Shown here: positions 44,166-54,945 of the stretch, piece by piece
Layout: the number at the start of each line of letters is the position of its first letter
Numbering within the stretch: the first letter of the stretch is position 1
DNA from: Neodontobutis hainanensis
Taxonomy: Eukaryota; Chordata; Actinopteri; Gobiiformes; Odontobutidae
Assembly: GCA_024349245.1 (NCBI GenBank)
Contig: JALDNG010000853.1
Location: 86,312 to 150,311, forward strand
Direction: 5' to 3'
DNA length: 64,000 bases
Program-made: the position numbers and the translations under genes
The notes under the pieces: generated by a model
The model's database searches: none
Seen by the model: only the letters and a program-made list of their open reading frames with translations
What the model was told of the DNA's origin: nothing

Positions 44166-45008
44166 AGGACCACTGTAACAATCCTGTAAACTAGAACCGG
44201 AAATCGGTAACAGAACCAAAACCTTTTCACCAGGCAAGAACTCTCCATGTTCAGCCCGCTTATCAAACCACCCTTTCATCTTATTTTGTGCACACTCAAG
44301 ATTTTCTTTTGCCAGCTCACACGCACGGCAGAGCCTAGACCGAAACACACTGACAAAATCCAAAAGATTTTGTTTTGTCTCTCCTGTTAACCACTGATAT
44401 TTTAAGAGCTTCAATGGCCCACGCACCGTGTGCAAAGACTAAGTCACACGGACTAAAGCCTAAAGATTCCTGTAGTGTATTCCTGTCTCTGATAGCAAAC
44501 ATTAACACACATATCCCCTCATCCCAGTCCTTAGCGAACTCCAAACAGTAAGTGCGTAACATAGACTCGGGATGGTAAGCACTGGAGCAACAATGTTTAA
44601 TGCTCAACTGTTTTAACGCTTGGGAAGATCCTCGAGACATGAAATTAGAACCGTGATCTCTCTGGATTATTTTCGGCAAGCCAAACAATGAAAAGAACTT
44701 TGTCAAAGCCTTTACAATGGCTGGAGTGGTCATTTTACGCTGGGGAAACACTTCAGGAAACCGAGTAAAAGTACACATGACCGTCAACAGAAATTTATTA
44801 CCAGACTTTGAGCGAGTAAGAGGACCCACACAATCAACCAAGACCCTCTCAAAAGGCTCACCAACAACTGGGATTGGACACAGAGTAGCCGGAGGTATGG
44901 TTTGATTTGGTTTTCTTGCAATCTGACACATGTGACACAATTTGATATAACTAGCCACATCTTTCTTTAAGCCTGGCCATAAAAGATGCCTCAAAATTCA
45001 GTCATAGG
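44166..45008 (-). pseudogene. Gmr1-like integrase, copy 2 (split by the env-bearing element)
   Basis: Counterpart of 8426-9269, with the same loss of the catalytic Glu segment. The 15.7-kb element inserted in the zinc-site coding region; the remaining N-terminal codons lie at 60738-60810. Confidence 0.85.
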
Positions 45009-46961
45009 TGTAGTGTCTCTCGTACCAGGAGGAACCAACACCTCTTAGAGGACCACAGAATTTACAACTCCGAACTTTTAAAGACTCTTCCTTTTTGTTT
45101 ATCCAGGCCAAGGACAGATAAGGAAAGTCAATTCACATCTTCTTGCTAATTCTCTCCAGATGCTCGATGTTGCTCTAAGAAAGTTCACGGAAAAGTGAAA
45201 CTAAATTAACGACTTTGTTTTCAACACTTCAAAGAACCTGAAGGGGGCTATCTGTTGGCCGACCAGACCCCGGCACCAGAATTGACATTTAAATATACGA
45301 TTTGTGTATTGAGATGTACCAGACCTGAGAAAGGAATGTCTCTTTGTTTCAGGACTCTACAAGTGATTGAACATTGCCCTCCTTTGGTTGGACAGAGTAA
45401 TGACTCTGCTTCGAAACTAAGACAATTCTTCGTTCTGTTCCATTTCTGTGTATTAAAGGATTGTTCGTAACTATGCAAACCTCACCATTTTTCCTTTTCA
45501 GGATCCAGAGTGATAGCTATATAAAAGAATACTTTCTGCTTCATCCTTACAGCTGGCTGTGTAATAAAATGAATTGTTCTGTTTTCAGGTCAAGCAACGA
45601 ATAATGTAATATGTGTTTAGTCTTTAAAGATTGGTAACGATATTCCCCATACAGATATGATACAATGCAGAAGCAATACGTTCTTAAAATGTGTTTAAGT
45701 TGTTTATTTGATGGGACAGAGAAAGTTTATTAAAAACTCCAAAACTTTCAGTAAACGCCCTCTTTCCCCAAACCGTGTGAAACACGCCTCTTTTCGGCCA
45801 GTAGAAAAGATGGTGCGCGCCGGAAATTCTAGTTTAGCTTCGCTTCTTCTTCATGTTAAACTCGTTTCTGTACTCTTCTCTTTCGCAACGCTTTGCACAC
45901 TCTTGTTCGTAATCTTGTCTACTTTTCTACTAAGTTTTTGTATTTATCGCCGTAACTTTTAAGCTTGAAACCACGTAACACAGTCCTGTGTTAAGTGACT
46001 TTATTTTGACGACTCAACGCATTTGATATTTTGTTTTGAAAACTTTTACGGAACTACGTAACCACGCCGACGGAAGTGGAAATTTTGTAGTTCTTTAAGT
46101 TAAAACGAGTCCGCTAAACAAACAGCCCTCGTTAATCAAGAAAAGACCAGTTTAAGCTTCTTCAACGAACACTTTTGTTAAAGACTTTATTCTCAACTGC
46201 GGGTAAAGTCCACTTTACCCTCGAGGACAATCACAGGACGCCGCTTTGTTGCTAAGGCGCCGCCTTACCAGCTCAACCCGTGCACCGGTGACGCCTCTCT
46301 ATACGGCCGGAAGCCAGCCGCGACCCGGGAATTTGAAGCATCCCTTTGGACTTTTCGGAACCGCACCGCTGGTACCTTTCCACCACATCAGAGTGAGTGA
46401 GCACTGGGCACAAGCTTGGCGTTATAAAAACCTGTGTGATTAAGTCCAACCGCACATCTTTTCCCTTTTTACGATCTCCAAACAGCCGTCAATAGTCCCT
46501 TTTAGCTAAGCCATTTAACTTTCTTCTCTCTCCGTAAGAACTCCGAGTAATTAATAAAATTCAAAGGAATTAAACTTTCTGTTCCATCAAAGCCATCATA
46601 ATGTTATAACCTTAACCTGTTAACTGTTAATTTTATGTTCATTCATCATTTATTTTCATCATTCTCATCCTTTGTCAATAATCTTGTTTTATTTTATGTC
46701 ATTATTATTCATATATTTAATTTTTAATAAAACCCATAAAGACATCCTTGTTTCATGTTTACGTAGATTTGGTCTGAAAACGAGTTAGAATTCATTCCTT
46801 CAGTATTGAGACTTATCAAACATAATCAGTTTCCTTAGAACTGCTAAAACTAAGGTGGTGCCCCGAAAGAAATTAATATTTTCATAAACAAAATATTAAT
46901 TATTAATTTTCATAATTCATATTCATATTAATTATTCATCAACGAGACCATATTCACTACA
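45009..46961 (+). repeat. 5' LTR of env-bearing element
   Basis: 1953 bp. TATA box TATAAAA at 46423-46429, polyadenylation signal AATAAA at 46726-46731. U3 is therefore about 1.4 kb, long for a retrovirus. The terminal 110 bp after GGTGGTGCCCCG is very AT-rich. Short antisense frames within it are not supported. Confidence 0.93.
46423..46429 (+). promoter_or_regulatory. LTR TATA box
   Basis: TATAAAA in the 5' LTR; the same box is at 60195-60201 in the 3' LTR and a related TTTATAAGG in the old LTR (about 870 and 28808). Transcription should start about 30 bp downstream. Confidence 0.7.
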
Positions 46962-46971
46962 GTATTATTTT

Positions 46972-46989
46972 TGGTGCCCCGGCGTGAGG
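46972..46989 (+). other. Primer-binding site candidate
   Basis: TGGTGCCCCGGCGTGAGG begins 10 bases after the LTR end and starts with the TGG expected from a tRNA CCA end. I could not assign the tRNA from memory. A similar GGTGGTGCCCCG lies inside the LTR end at about 46854. Confidence 0.5.
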
Positions 46990-49061
46990 CTCGGAAAGAT
47001 CCGGTCTTGTAAACACTGAAATAAGTTAACATCCTTAAGGCCTTTTACATAAATCTCTGTCCGCTGAAGAACTAAGAAAGCTAAGTCTTATCCAAAACTA
47101 ATCAATGTGTTGAGAAATGTGTGTTGTGTTGCTGTTTGATAAAAAGCGCTTGTGAAATTGTGTGCCTAAGATTTGAAAAATACCAGCTGGTCTGATGTTT
47201 TGATAATTCTGAGATATGCTTTGTAACTTGGTTAATATTGTACGTACATTTCTGCCAGCTTGCTAAGTGTTCAGTGAAAGACTGAAGCTTTGTGGAGCTT
47301 GTGAACAAAGGCCAGAGGGCCGGATTGATTAAATGCATTTGTGACACGTAAGGACGTGTAATTTTTATAAGGCCTAACAACAGCTAATTCTAAGATGTTC
47401 TAGAATTTTAGCATAAGTTGTCTAATAACGCGTTCTGCAAGTTAATAAATAATCTGCGATGCTCCAGTTATTTAGATAAACTTGTAAAACCAAGTAATTT
47501 ATCTGTTCATATTGTGTCAGACGAATTAAAAAAACTTGGTTGGGAGAACTCTGAGCGGATTAGCTACCCGCGTCAGAACTCCAGTTACACACAGCCAAAG
47601 GACCTTTTTGCATTGTGCAACAAGTGTATATACAAAGTCTTGGCCCACGTGGCCCGTGTAGTGCTTTGTGAAACGTTGTTTTATCCACAGCACTGCTGTG
47701 TTGGAAATTGCGCTTTTCAGAGCGCTGCTGTGTTGTAAAGTGGCTGTGTAGGAGCGGTTTTGCCCCTCCAAAGTCAACAGCTGAAGTGAAGCTAACAGGC
47801 TCTGCCACTCCGTGTCTTGGAAGGGGCGTGACACTGACGTCACCCGGAAAACAAACTCATTGTAGTTCCAACGGCCCCCTAGCGGAAAGAAGTGGTAAAA
47901 ACAGACTTAAGAGAGTCTACTGCCCTAGCGAAAAGAAGTGGTAAACCACGGACTCCAGAAAGTCTGCTACCCCCTAGTGGAAGAGAAGTGCGAAACTTCT
48001 AAGAATCTTTGAGAGGAGCTCTACGTCTCTCTCTGGTGGTCACTCAACGGAATTACACTTTTTCCTCAAAATAGTGACTAATTCAAGTTAAGGACTTAAC
48101 TGAATAATTTAAGCTTTCATTGACACTGAAAAGCCTGATTGACTTAACATAAAAAGTGAATTACTATGCTTTATTAACGAATACTAAACTGCTGTCAAGC
48201 TGTTTTGCTTCTGTTAATACATGTGTTTTTCTTGTAATATACAAGTTTGCAAATGCCATATTGCTTTTGAGAATAACTGCCTGTGTTTAACAACCTTGAA
48301 TGCACAATAGGAGTTAACTAACAATTGTGACATTTTTAATTAACTTTGCATCTGTTTTAGAAAATCTTTGATGCTAACCCTGCATTTAATTTGATTGATT
48401 AATTTGGCTTGATTAACAATTTAAGACTTGTTTTGTGACTTTCCTATCTACACAGGATTTGTCAATTGGAATGCTAACGCTAACAGCTTACTAGCACTAC
48501 GACACCTCTGCTGTTACTTCTGAATAGACTTAACTCTGCACGAATTTTGTCATAGCTGTAATTTTAAAAAAGCTGATTACCTGCATGAATTGTTAGATTA
48601 AACCCACTGATTCTGCACTGTTAATTTTACAGATTAACACAGCAGCATCCCAGCACTGTCAACCCTCATTAACATTCATACCACTAGGCTATTGCTAAAT
48701 AGTCACTGCTTATTACTAGCATAAGGTCACTTCAATCACAAGTAGACTTTATACTAAACTTCCACTTCAACAATTCCTTCTTTTATTACTTTTAATCTGA
48801 CTTATTTGACTTAATACCCCTTTTACTTTAATTTAATTGGAATTTTATTTTATTTTAAATAAAATAAAATTTTAATTTAAATTTTATTCCTTCATTAATT
48901 TTTTTTTTATTTACACTTTTACTCAGATTTTAAGAATTCTTTTACAGTCTGCTTGAGTTTTACGCTCCTTCTTCGTAACACTCTACAAGTAGTAACCCTC
49001 TCCTTGCAGTAAAACTTAATCTAACAATAACTCACTTACCTTGAGAAACCCATTTCTCAAC
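46990..49061 (+). other. Long untranslated leader of the env-bearing element
   Basis: About 2.1 kb with no ATG-initiated frame of note. It contains three imperfect repeats at 47877, 47923 and 47972 (listed separately), paired GCTGCTGTGTTG segments near 47690-47735, and an A/T palindrome at 48842-48870. Packaging or RNA-structure roles would be expected in a retroviral leader but are inferred only from position. Confidence 0.55.
47877..48000 (+). repeat. Leader tandem repeat, 3 units of 46-49 bp
   Basis: Units begin CCCTAGCGGAAAGAAGTGG (47877), CCCTAGCGAAAAGAAGTGG (47923) and CCCTAGTGGAAGAGAAGTG (47972). Each contains a GACT...AGTC type small inverted pair that could form a hairpin in RNA. 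Confidence 0.75.
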
Positions 49062-50063
49062 ATGTCTAATCCACAGTCCACCTGCTCGGGTAGTCCCATC
49101 AAGCTTCTGGATCACTTAGACTCAGCTCTAAATGATCTAACAGAACAGGTGCTACCTCAATATGTGGACGAGATTCAGACCACACCTCCCAACGAGCTAG
49201 ATTCGGTTCTTAGCTCCTTGATTAGCATTGCGCTAACCTCTAAGCCAAAAGACAAAGACCTAACCAAGCTGCTAGGTCAAATGGCTATTGTTATGCGCGC
49301 ACAGCAGAAACAAGCCGAGGATCTCCTGGCACGCAGCCACGAGAAAATCCAGGTCCAGAAACAGGACCTCGCCCGCTTCCAACGCGAGAACAAGGCGTTG
49401 AATCAGGAACTCCAGCTGACCAAAGGAGTCCTGGAGAATTCTGAAAAACAAAACCAAGAGTTACAAACTCTTGCCCAAACACTCCAAAACGCAGACCCTG
49501 ACTTTAAGGAGTTACACACCAAACTCCAGATAACTGAGGGGACCCTCAGTGACCTAAAGAACGAGCTGAGCGAAACAAGGTCTGCTCGTGACATAGCAGA
49601 GCTGCAGCTCAATGACCAACGCGATGAGTACGACGCTATGCGAGAGGAACTCATCAAAGCAGGCAAGAGTGCACAGCTGTCCGCGAATATGCTGGCACAG
49701 GAAGCTCGGCGGAGAGAGTCCCTGAGTGCACGGGTAGAGGCCCTCACTCAACAAGGTGACTTAGACCGCCAGCTTATTGAACAACTTCAGGCGCGTCTGA
49801 CAGAGGACGCCCAAACACAACCTAGTAAGAAACTGGAGTTCAAAAGTACTCCAGACCTAGAACCAGTTACTCCATTATATCAACCCAATAGGTTTGAAGA
49901 CTCCCAGACGGGAGCCACTTCACTAACTAATCCAATTTTGCGACCACTACCGCGCCTGGACGCAACGGAAAGAGGACCAACCGGGCCGAGCACGGCCGTC
50001 TTTCCGCGAGCTTCCACAGGTAGGCATTCGGATTACTTCACACTACCAACCGGTAGGCAATAG
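49062..50063 (+). CDS. Gag N-terminal region (coiled coil)
   Basis: ATG at 49062 (MSNPQSTCSGSP), 333 codons to an in-frame TAG at 50061-50063. After a leucine-rich head, about residues 80-250 are continuous heptad-like Gln/Glu/Leu sequence (ENKALNQELQLTKGVLENSE), a long coiled coil. A Pro/Ser-rich tail follows. No zinc knuckle here. After the TAG the same frame stays open for about 40 further codons into capsid-like sequence, so this stop may be read through or may be a mutation. Coiled-coil Gag without zinc knuckle recalls foamy viruses by architecture only. Confidence 0.75.
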   Translation: MSNPQSTCSGSPIKLLDHLDSALNDLTEQVLPQYVDEIQTTPPNELDSVLSSLISIALTSKPKDKDLTKLLGQMAIVMRAQQKQAEDLLARSHEKIQVQKQDLARFQRENKALNQELQLTKGVLENSEKQNQELQTLAQTLQNADPDFKELHTKLQITEGTLSDLKNELSETRSARDIAELQLNDQRDEYDAMREELIKAGKSAQLSANMLAQEARRRESLSARVEALTQQGDLDRQLIEQLQARLTEDAQTQPSKKLEFKSTPDLEPVTPLYQPNRFEDSQTGATSLTNPILRPLPRLDATERGPTGPSTAVFPRASTGRHSDYFTLPTGRQ

Positions 50064-51350
50064 GACTTTGTCCAACAACCAGCTCCGACACGGAGACATC
50101 TGGACTACGGTCCCACTGACAGGGACTTTGACAAAATCGCGCGTCATATCACTCGCTTCGAGCCCCATCAAGGGTCGGCTCATGACACTAGCGCACCTTA
50201 GAGACATTGAGTTCTACCTCCAGAGAATACCCAATGCTACCGTTGAGGACAAAATCTTTTGATAAAACTAACATCAAGCAGAGATGTTAGTAGCTTCATC
50301 GAACGCCAACCCCTGAGGTCCAAGCTGACTTCGATCTCCTTAGTCAGTCCCTCATGGAGGAATTCTCAGACGTTACAACAAATGTGGGACTGACAGCCGC
50401 CTAACAATCAAACAGGCACGGCAAGAGTCACCACAGATATATTATCATCGGCCACGCAAAGCCTACTTTGGTCCACTCAACGAACCAAACATGGAGGAGG
50501 ATAAAAACTTCAAAGCCCTCTTTGTGCAAAACCTCCATCCAACTACCAACCATCATCTTGGCGCGCTGCCTGCCCGCTGACTCAAACCAGCCGCCAACTC
50601 CGCGAACTGGCAACAAGGGCATTTACTAAACAGAAGCAGACTCAGGTTAAACCGCAAGAGTCAGCCGCTCTGTATACTGTAGATCAGAGTCTAGCGCTCG
50701 AAGGAGCACCTACCTCCAAGCCAAGCGGCCCAGGAGCCTCCGCTTTCCAGACAGGAAAGAGGGACCTCGCCACACAAAGGAGAGCCGGGTCCACACCCGA
50801 CCTGGCCTGAACGTAAGTTCAAAGACCAGGGCCCTCACTGGAGACCTCTCGAAAATAAATTTCGAACCAATCCAAACCGTAACCAAGGGGGTCCTATCAA
50901 AACCGCGACGACAGGAGAAACCATTATCGTCGGTCCCAAGACCAACGATCATCAGGTAGCCCACCTGTCGAACAGCGAAATCATGCGAGGGACCGAGCCC
51001 TGAAAGTCAGACTAATCGTGGGAAACCCCATGAGTGACAGTAATCTGACTACAGAGGAGGCTCGGGCCATAGAACGCATACTAAACGAATGCGCGAAAAG
51101 TCCAAGGACAAGGCTGAGCTGTATACGGTGGAGGCCTCTAAGGCCCCGATTCAGAAACAGTCACAACCGATCCAAGTCGACTTAACACGCAACGGAAATA
51201 CAGAGTCTACTGAAGGGAATGAACATCTCCCAGACCTGTACTTAGGCTCTGACGAACTAGAGCCACTCAATGACATTGTCCAGGACCCTAGCACGGACAA
51301 CACGGAGGAAGTGACACAGATCACAAAGACACCACTCCGTCTAGCGCCGT
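50064..51350 (+). pseudogene. Gag capsid and basic C-terminal region, broken
   Basis: Frame changes near 50188, 50258 and beyond. Segments read HLRDIEFYLQRIPNATVEDK and SRDVSSFIERQP, then QARQESPQIYYHRLRKAYFG, resembling the major homology/capsid C-terminal region of Ty3-like and retroviral capsids. A basic stretch near 50870-51000 could be nucleocapsid-like. The frame 51089-51355 is acidic (TESTEGNEHLPDLYLGSDEL) and leads to the protease. No CCHC knuckle was found. Confidence 0.6.
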
Positions 51351-51354
51351 CCTA

Positions 51355-51860
51355 GTGGTCCAAGCAAATCCAAATGTCGGGCTGTGCCATGACCACGCCA
51401 CGACTATTGAATGTGAAACACCCTTTCACCAATTTCTAGGTCACCTAACAGAAAAGGGAGTAGCTCGAAAGCTTTATCTCTCTGTCTTGTTAGAAGACCA
51501 CTTGACGCACGAAGCACTTCTCGACTCAGCCGCTGACATCAGCCTAATTTCAGGCAACCTGTTCAGATCACTCCAGGCTATAGCGAGAAGATCGCACAGG
51601 AACTTGAAGTCTCACCCGTGCTTTCTAGAAATAAGGCCTTACTCTGATGATCGGACGATCATCAACGAGGTAGCCTTAGTTCAACTGACCATCGGACCAA
51701 TGACACTGATACACCCAGTGTACGTGTCCCACCTTGACAACGTCCCCACTTCTGATTGGAAAAGACATCCTCAATCGCTTCGAACCACTGATCGACTTCA
51801 AGCAGCTGAAGATTTGGGCCCAAGTGCGAGAACCACTTCCAATCTTACTGAATGAATCTC
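51355..51860 (+). pseudogene. Retropepsin domain 1
   Basis: HEALLDSAADISLISGNLF (about 51510-51570) is the active-site loop and following helix, with DSA where most retroviral proteases have DTG or DSG. The second half, LLIGKDILNRFEPLIDFKQL (about 51740-51800), is the conserved C-terminal strand and helix. A frame change lies between about 51730 and 51760. It would process Gag and Pol. Confidence 0.75.
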
Positions 51861-52400
51861 AGTGCTATGCGATTGACAGGGAATCACCAATCGATAGGGT
51901 AACCACCGACACCGCTGGTACAACAACCATGCAACCTTGGTGCGAACCAAACCCCTTTACATTGCGCGACAACTTCCTATGCACGTTGAAGGACCCATTA
52001 GCGATGACACCCCAGATTGTCAATGGCATCTCACTGGAAGCAACTCCAGTCGACAATGTCGTGATGGCCTTATGGGCTGACAAATCTGCCATCAGCCAGG
52101 AGCTGTTTAACACTCTCGCGCATAAAAACCCGAGTCTGACCTTCGTAAAGAAGCGCACTAGGTTCCCTGCTAACCCCACACCGACTCGGCGTTAACCGCC
52201 GTAGGTCTATGCTCTGCCATCGCACGATGGAACAAAAGAGAACTGACCCACACTTTTGCGGTCATCCCGATCTGCCACATTCAGTGTACATTGGGGCTGA
52301 CATGCTAGTCAGACTCGGCGTACAAGTCGACACCATTAACAACGTTCTCTGGTCACTGACTGGAGTACGTAAGGAATCACCTTCATTGACCGAAGGAAAC
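51861..52400 (+). pseudogene. Second retropepsin-like domain without catalytic motif
   Basis: ALWADKSAISQELFNTL (52067-52117) aligns with ALLDSAADISLISGNLFRSL of domain 1. VYIGADMLVRLGVQVDTINN (52287-52346) aligns with LLIGKDILNRFEPLIDFKQL, at a similar separation. There is no D-S/T-G/A triplet, so it looks like a non-catalytic duplicate. Frames change near 52195 and 52260. A tandem protease with an inactive second half is inferred from these two aligned blocks. Confidence 0.6.
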
Positions 52401-52949
52401 TTGAAATCGGGTCAAACCATTCCCGATGTGTGTCAGGTAAGTAATGACTGCCATCTCACGATACCGCCAGCGCACCATCATGGACATACGTCTGAACGCG
52501 TCTACAGGACAACAAGTTAACTCTCCACAAGCGTTCTTCCAACCATCGCCTCTGTTCTTTGAGTTAGGCTTGTCTGTTCAGGCAACACCCTGGTCGAGCT
52601 CGACTCTCGATCAACACACGCTGCTAGTGCAGAATCCTACTGCCGATAGCATTCTCGTCCGAAGGCCACACCTTTGGGTTGGCTAATCGACACAAGATTC
52701 CATGACTTGAACTCAGAGTTCCAGTCATAGGGGCGCATGCCACCCTCACTCGTGACTGAACAACAGGAGACCGGAGTCGTCTACGAAGCCTTCGAGCAAT
52801 CGCCATATACCCCTCACTTGTGGTCGATACGACACTATCTGCAGGGTCGATCTGGCTGATGCTGAGGTAATGGTCGTACAGACAGTCTCCTGCTCTCCAT
52901 TGATTCAGATATAGACAAAACCACGTCTCTACCAAGTAACGCGTCACCA

Positions 52950-53970
52950 CGGACAAATCGGTAACTGTGCAACCAGACTCTAAACCCGAACCGGACTTTG
53001 AGTCTCAGTTAGAACAAGCACTAGACTTGGCTGATGCGATAAACAACGCTGAGGAACGGGACCTGATGCGGCAGGTCCTCCTCAAATATCGCACATCATT
53101 TGCGACAAACTCGCTGGATTGTGGTTTAACCCACATCCACACGCGATACGCATTCCAACGGCCGCGAATGCACCACCAGCTTACGTTCGCCAATACAAAA
53201 TACCACTGGCGTCTTATGAACCGATACAGGAAATCATAGACGACCTTTTGGATAAAGGCATCATTCGTCCGTGCAACAGTACTTATTCGGCTCCTATCTG
53301 GCCAGTACTCAAGCCCAATGGCAAGTGGCGTCTAACAATTGACTATCGTCAATTGAATAAGAGCGTACCACTTTCCAGGTGGCCAATGACCCAACTTGGC
53401 CAAGAACTGCCCAAAGTACAAGATGCCAAGTACTTCTCCACACTGGACATAGCATCCGGCTTCTGGACCATTCCTGTAGACCCACAGGATCAACACAAAC
53501 TTGCCTTCACGTTTGCCAATCGGCAATACTCTTTTACAAGATGCCCATTCGGGTACTTAAATTCCCCAGCCGAATTTAACATCTTCTTGAACAAGGCATG
53601 TCCTGGCGCGCTTAGCCGCGGAACTCTCATCTACGCCGATGACATCTTGATGCGCACCGCGACACTCCATGCGCATTAACGAAATCGACCACGTCCTGAA
53701 ACAGCTCACCATTGCTGGTGCTAAAATCTCCTTGGAAAAATGTCAATGGTGCAGAAAGAAGGTAAACTATGTGGGCCTTCTAGTAGGCGCTGATGGCGTC
53801 GAACCACAGGTCAGCGAATCCAAGGCATTGCCAATCTAAAACCGCCTTCCAACTTGTCAGAACTCCGCAGTTTCCTGGGAGTCTGCAATTATTCTCGACA
53901 ATTGCCGATGACTATGCGGCATTGGCTAAACCACTGACGGACCTTCTCAAAAAGGACACCGCCTTTGCGT
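52950..53970 (+). pseudogene. Reverse transcriptase
   Basis: Shows NGKWRLTIDYRQLN (about 53320-53361), STLDIASGFWTIPV (first catalytic Asp region), FTRCPFGYLNSPAEFN, and YADDIL at 53632-53649 with the catalytic pair. YADD rather than the Ty3 YLDD or YVDD form, and RCPFGYLNSP, are retrovirus-like. Frame changes occur near 53200, just after the YADD box near 53680, and near 53830. Upstream, 52400-52950 is a linker with no recognised domain. Confidence 0.85.
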
Positions 53971-54029
53971 GGGGTCCACAACAAGAGCAGGCAATGCAGG
54001 CGCTCAAACACAATCTGTGCAGAGCCCGT

Positions 54030-54440
54030 GCCTAGCTTACCCGGACCACACCAAAGTCTTCTACTTAGAGGTGGGCTTCTCAAGCCACAGCCTCAGTTCA
54101 GGCCTCTATCAGGTCCATGACACGGATAAGAGAGTGGTGGCCTACGCCAGCAAAACTCTCTCCGGACCCGAGGTCAAGTATACCGACTGTGAAAAAGCCC
54201 TCCTAGCCACAGTATGGGCCGTGAAACACTTCGCCCACTACTTAGGAGGCCAAAAGACAATCGTGAACACCAATCACCAACCGGTGACTTTCTTAACCAG
54301 TCAAAGACTTAGGGACGGCGTAGTAACTAACGCCCGCGTGGCATCGTGGCTCATGGCTCTCCAAAGTTTCGACGTGGAGATACGCTATGCTCAAAACCAC
54401 AAGTCGCACTTAGGCATGGAACTCGCTGCATGCCAACAAT
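54030..54440 (+). CDS. Ty3-type RNase H, degenerate (tether position)
   Basis: Part of one open frame 53969-54952. RVVAYASKTLSGPEVKYTDC and EKALLATVWAVKHFAHYLGG are the standard Ty3 RNase H core. The position of the first catalytic Asp reads FYLEVGFSS and the later Asp position reads NTNHQPV, so at least two acidic catalytic residues are replaced while the fold signature is kept. In retroviruses the corresponding region is the connection domain. Confidence 0.75.
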
Positions 54441-54529
54441 GCGCAATCGACACGCCCGCCACAGCCGTCCCGCTAAACGAACACACCTCCACTGTACCAA
54501 CACGCCATCATTACTTCGATGCTGACGTG

Positions 54530-54945
54530 TGCCAAGACATGACCACTGCTTTTGTCGATGGATGCTCCTTCCACCATGAAGCTCTGGTCCGCGCTGGTGC
54601 AGGTGTGGTATGGCTCAATGACAACCCTTATGAGCCACAAAAATTTCAGTTAGGATCTCAATCCTCACAATATGCGGAGATCGCAGCCGTGCTCATAACT
54701 CTCCAACTAGCAGTGGCCAAGCAGATCAAACAGCTCGTAATTTGCACAGACTCAAATTACGCACGACTCAGCTTCTCTGCCCACCTGCCATTATGGAAGA
54801 ACAATGGCTTTCTCACATCCGCGAAAAAGACGATCAAACACAAAGACCTGTTCGTCGTAGGCGACGGTCTGGTCGAGGACCATGACATGCAGGTGTACTG
54901 GAAGAAGGTCAGGGGCCACTCGAGCCCCTGGACTGGACAAAGACC
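54530..54945 (+). CDS. Second RNase H domain
   Basis: In the same open frame directly after the degenerate one. TTAFVDGCSFHHEALVRAGA gives the first Asp, SSQYAEIAAVLITLQLA the Glu, ICTDSNYARLSF the second Asp, and KKVRGHSS the C-terminal His region. All catalytic positions appear present. This is the retroviral-type RNase H arrangement. The frame shifts at about 54940. Confidence 0.8.

Noticed and set aside
45248..45478. Short frames within the LTRs on both strands (also at 59035-59265)
   Set aside because: They overlap each other, recur only because the LTR is duplicated, and show no domain.
47418..47738. 106-codon frame in the retroviral leader
   Set aside because: No ATG in the frame and no recognisable motif; treated as chance.
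47877..48000. CRISPR-like array, from evenly spaced repeats
   Set aside because: Three imperfect repeats in a eukaryotic retroelement leader, without unique spacers or cas genes.
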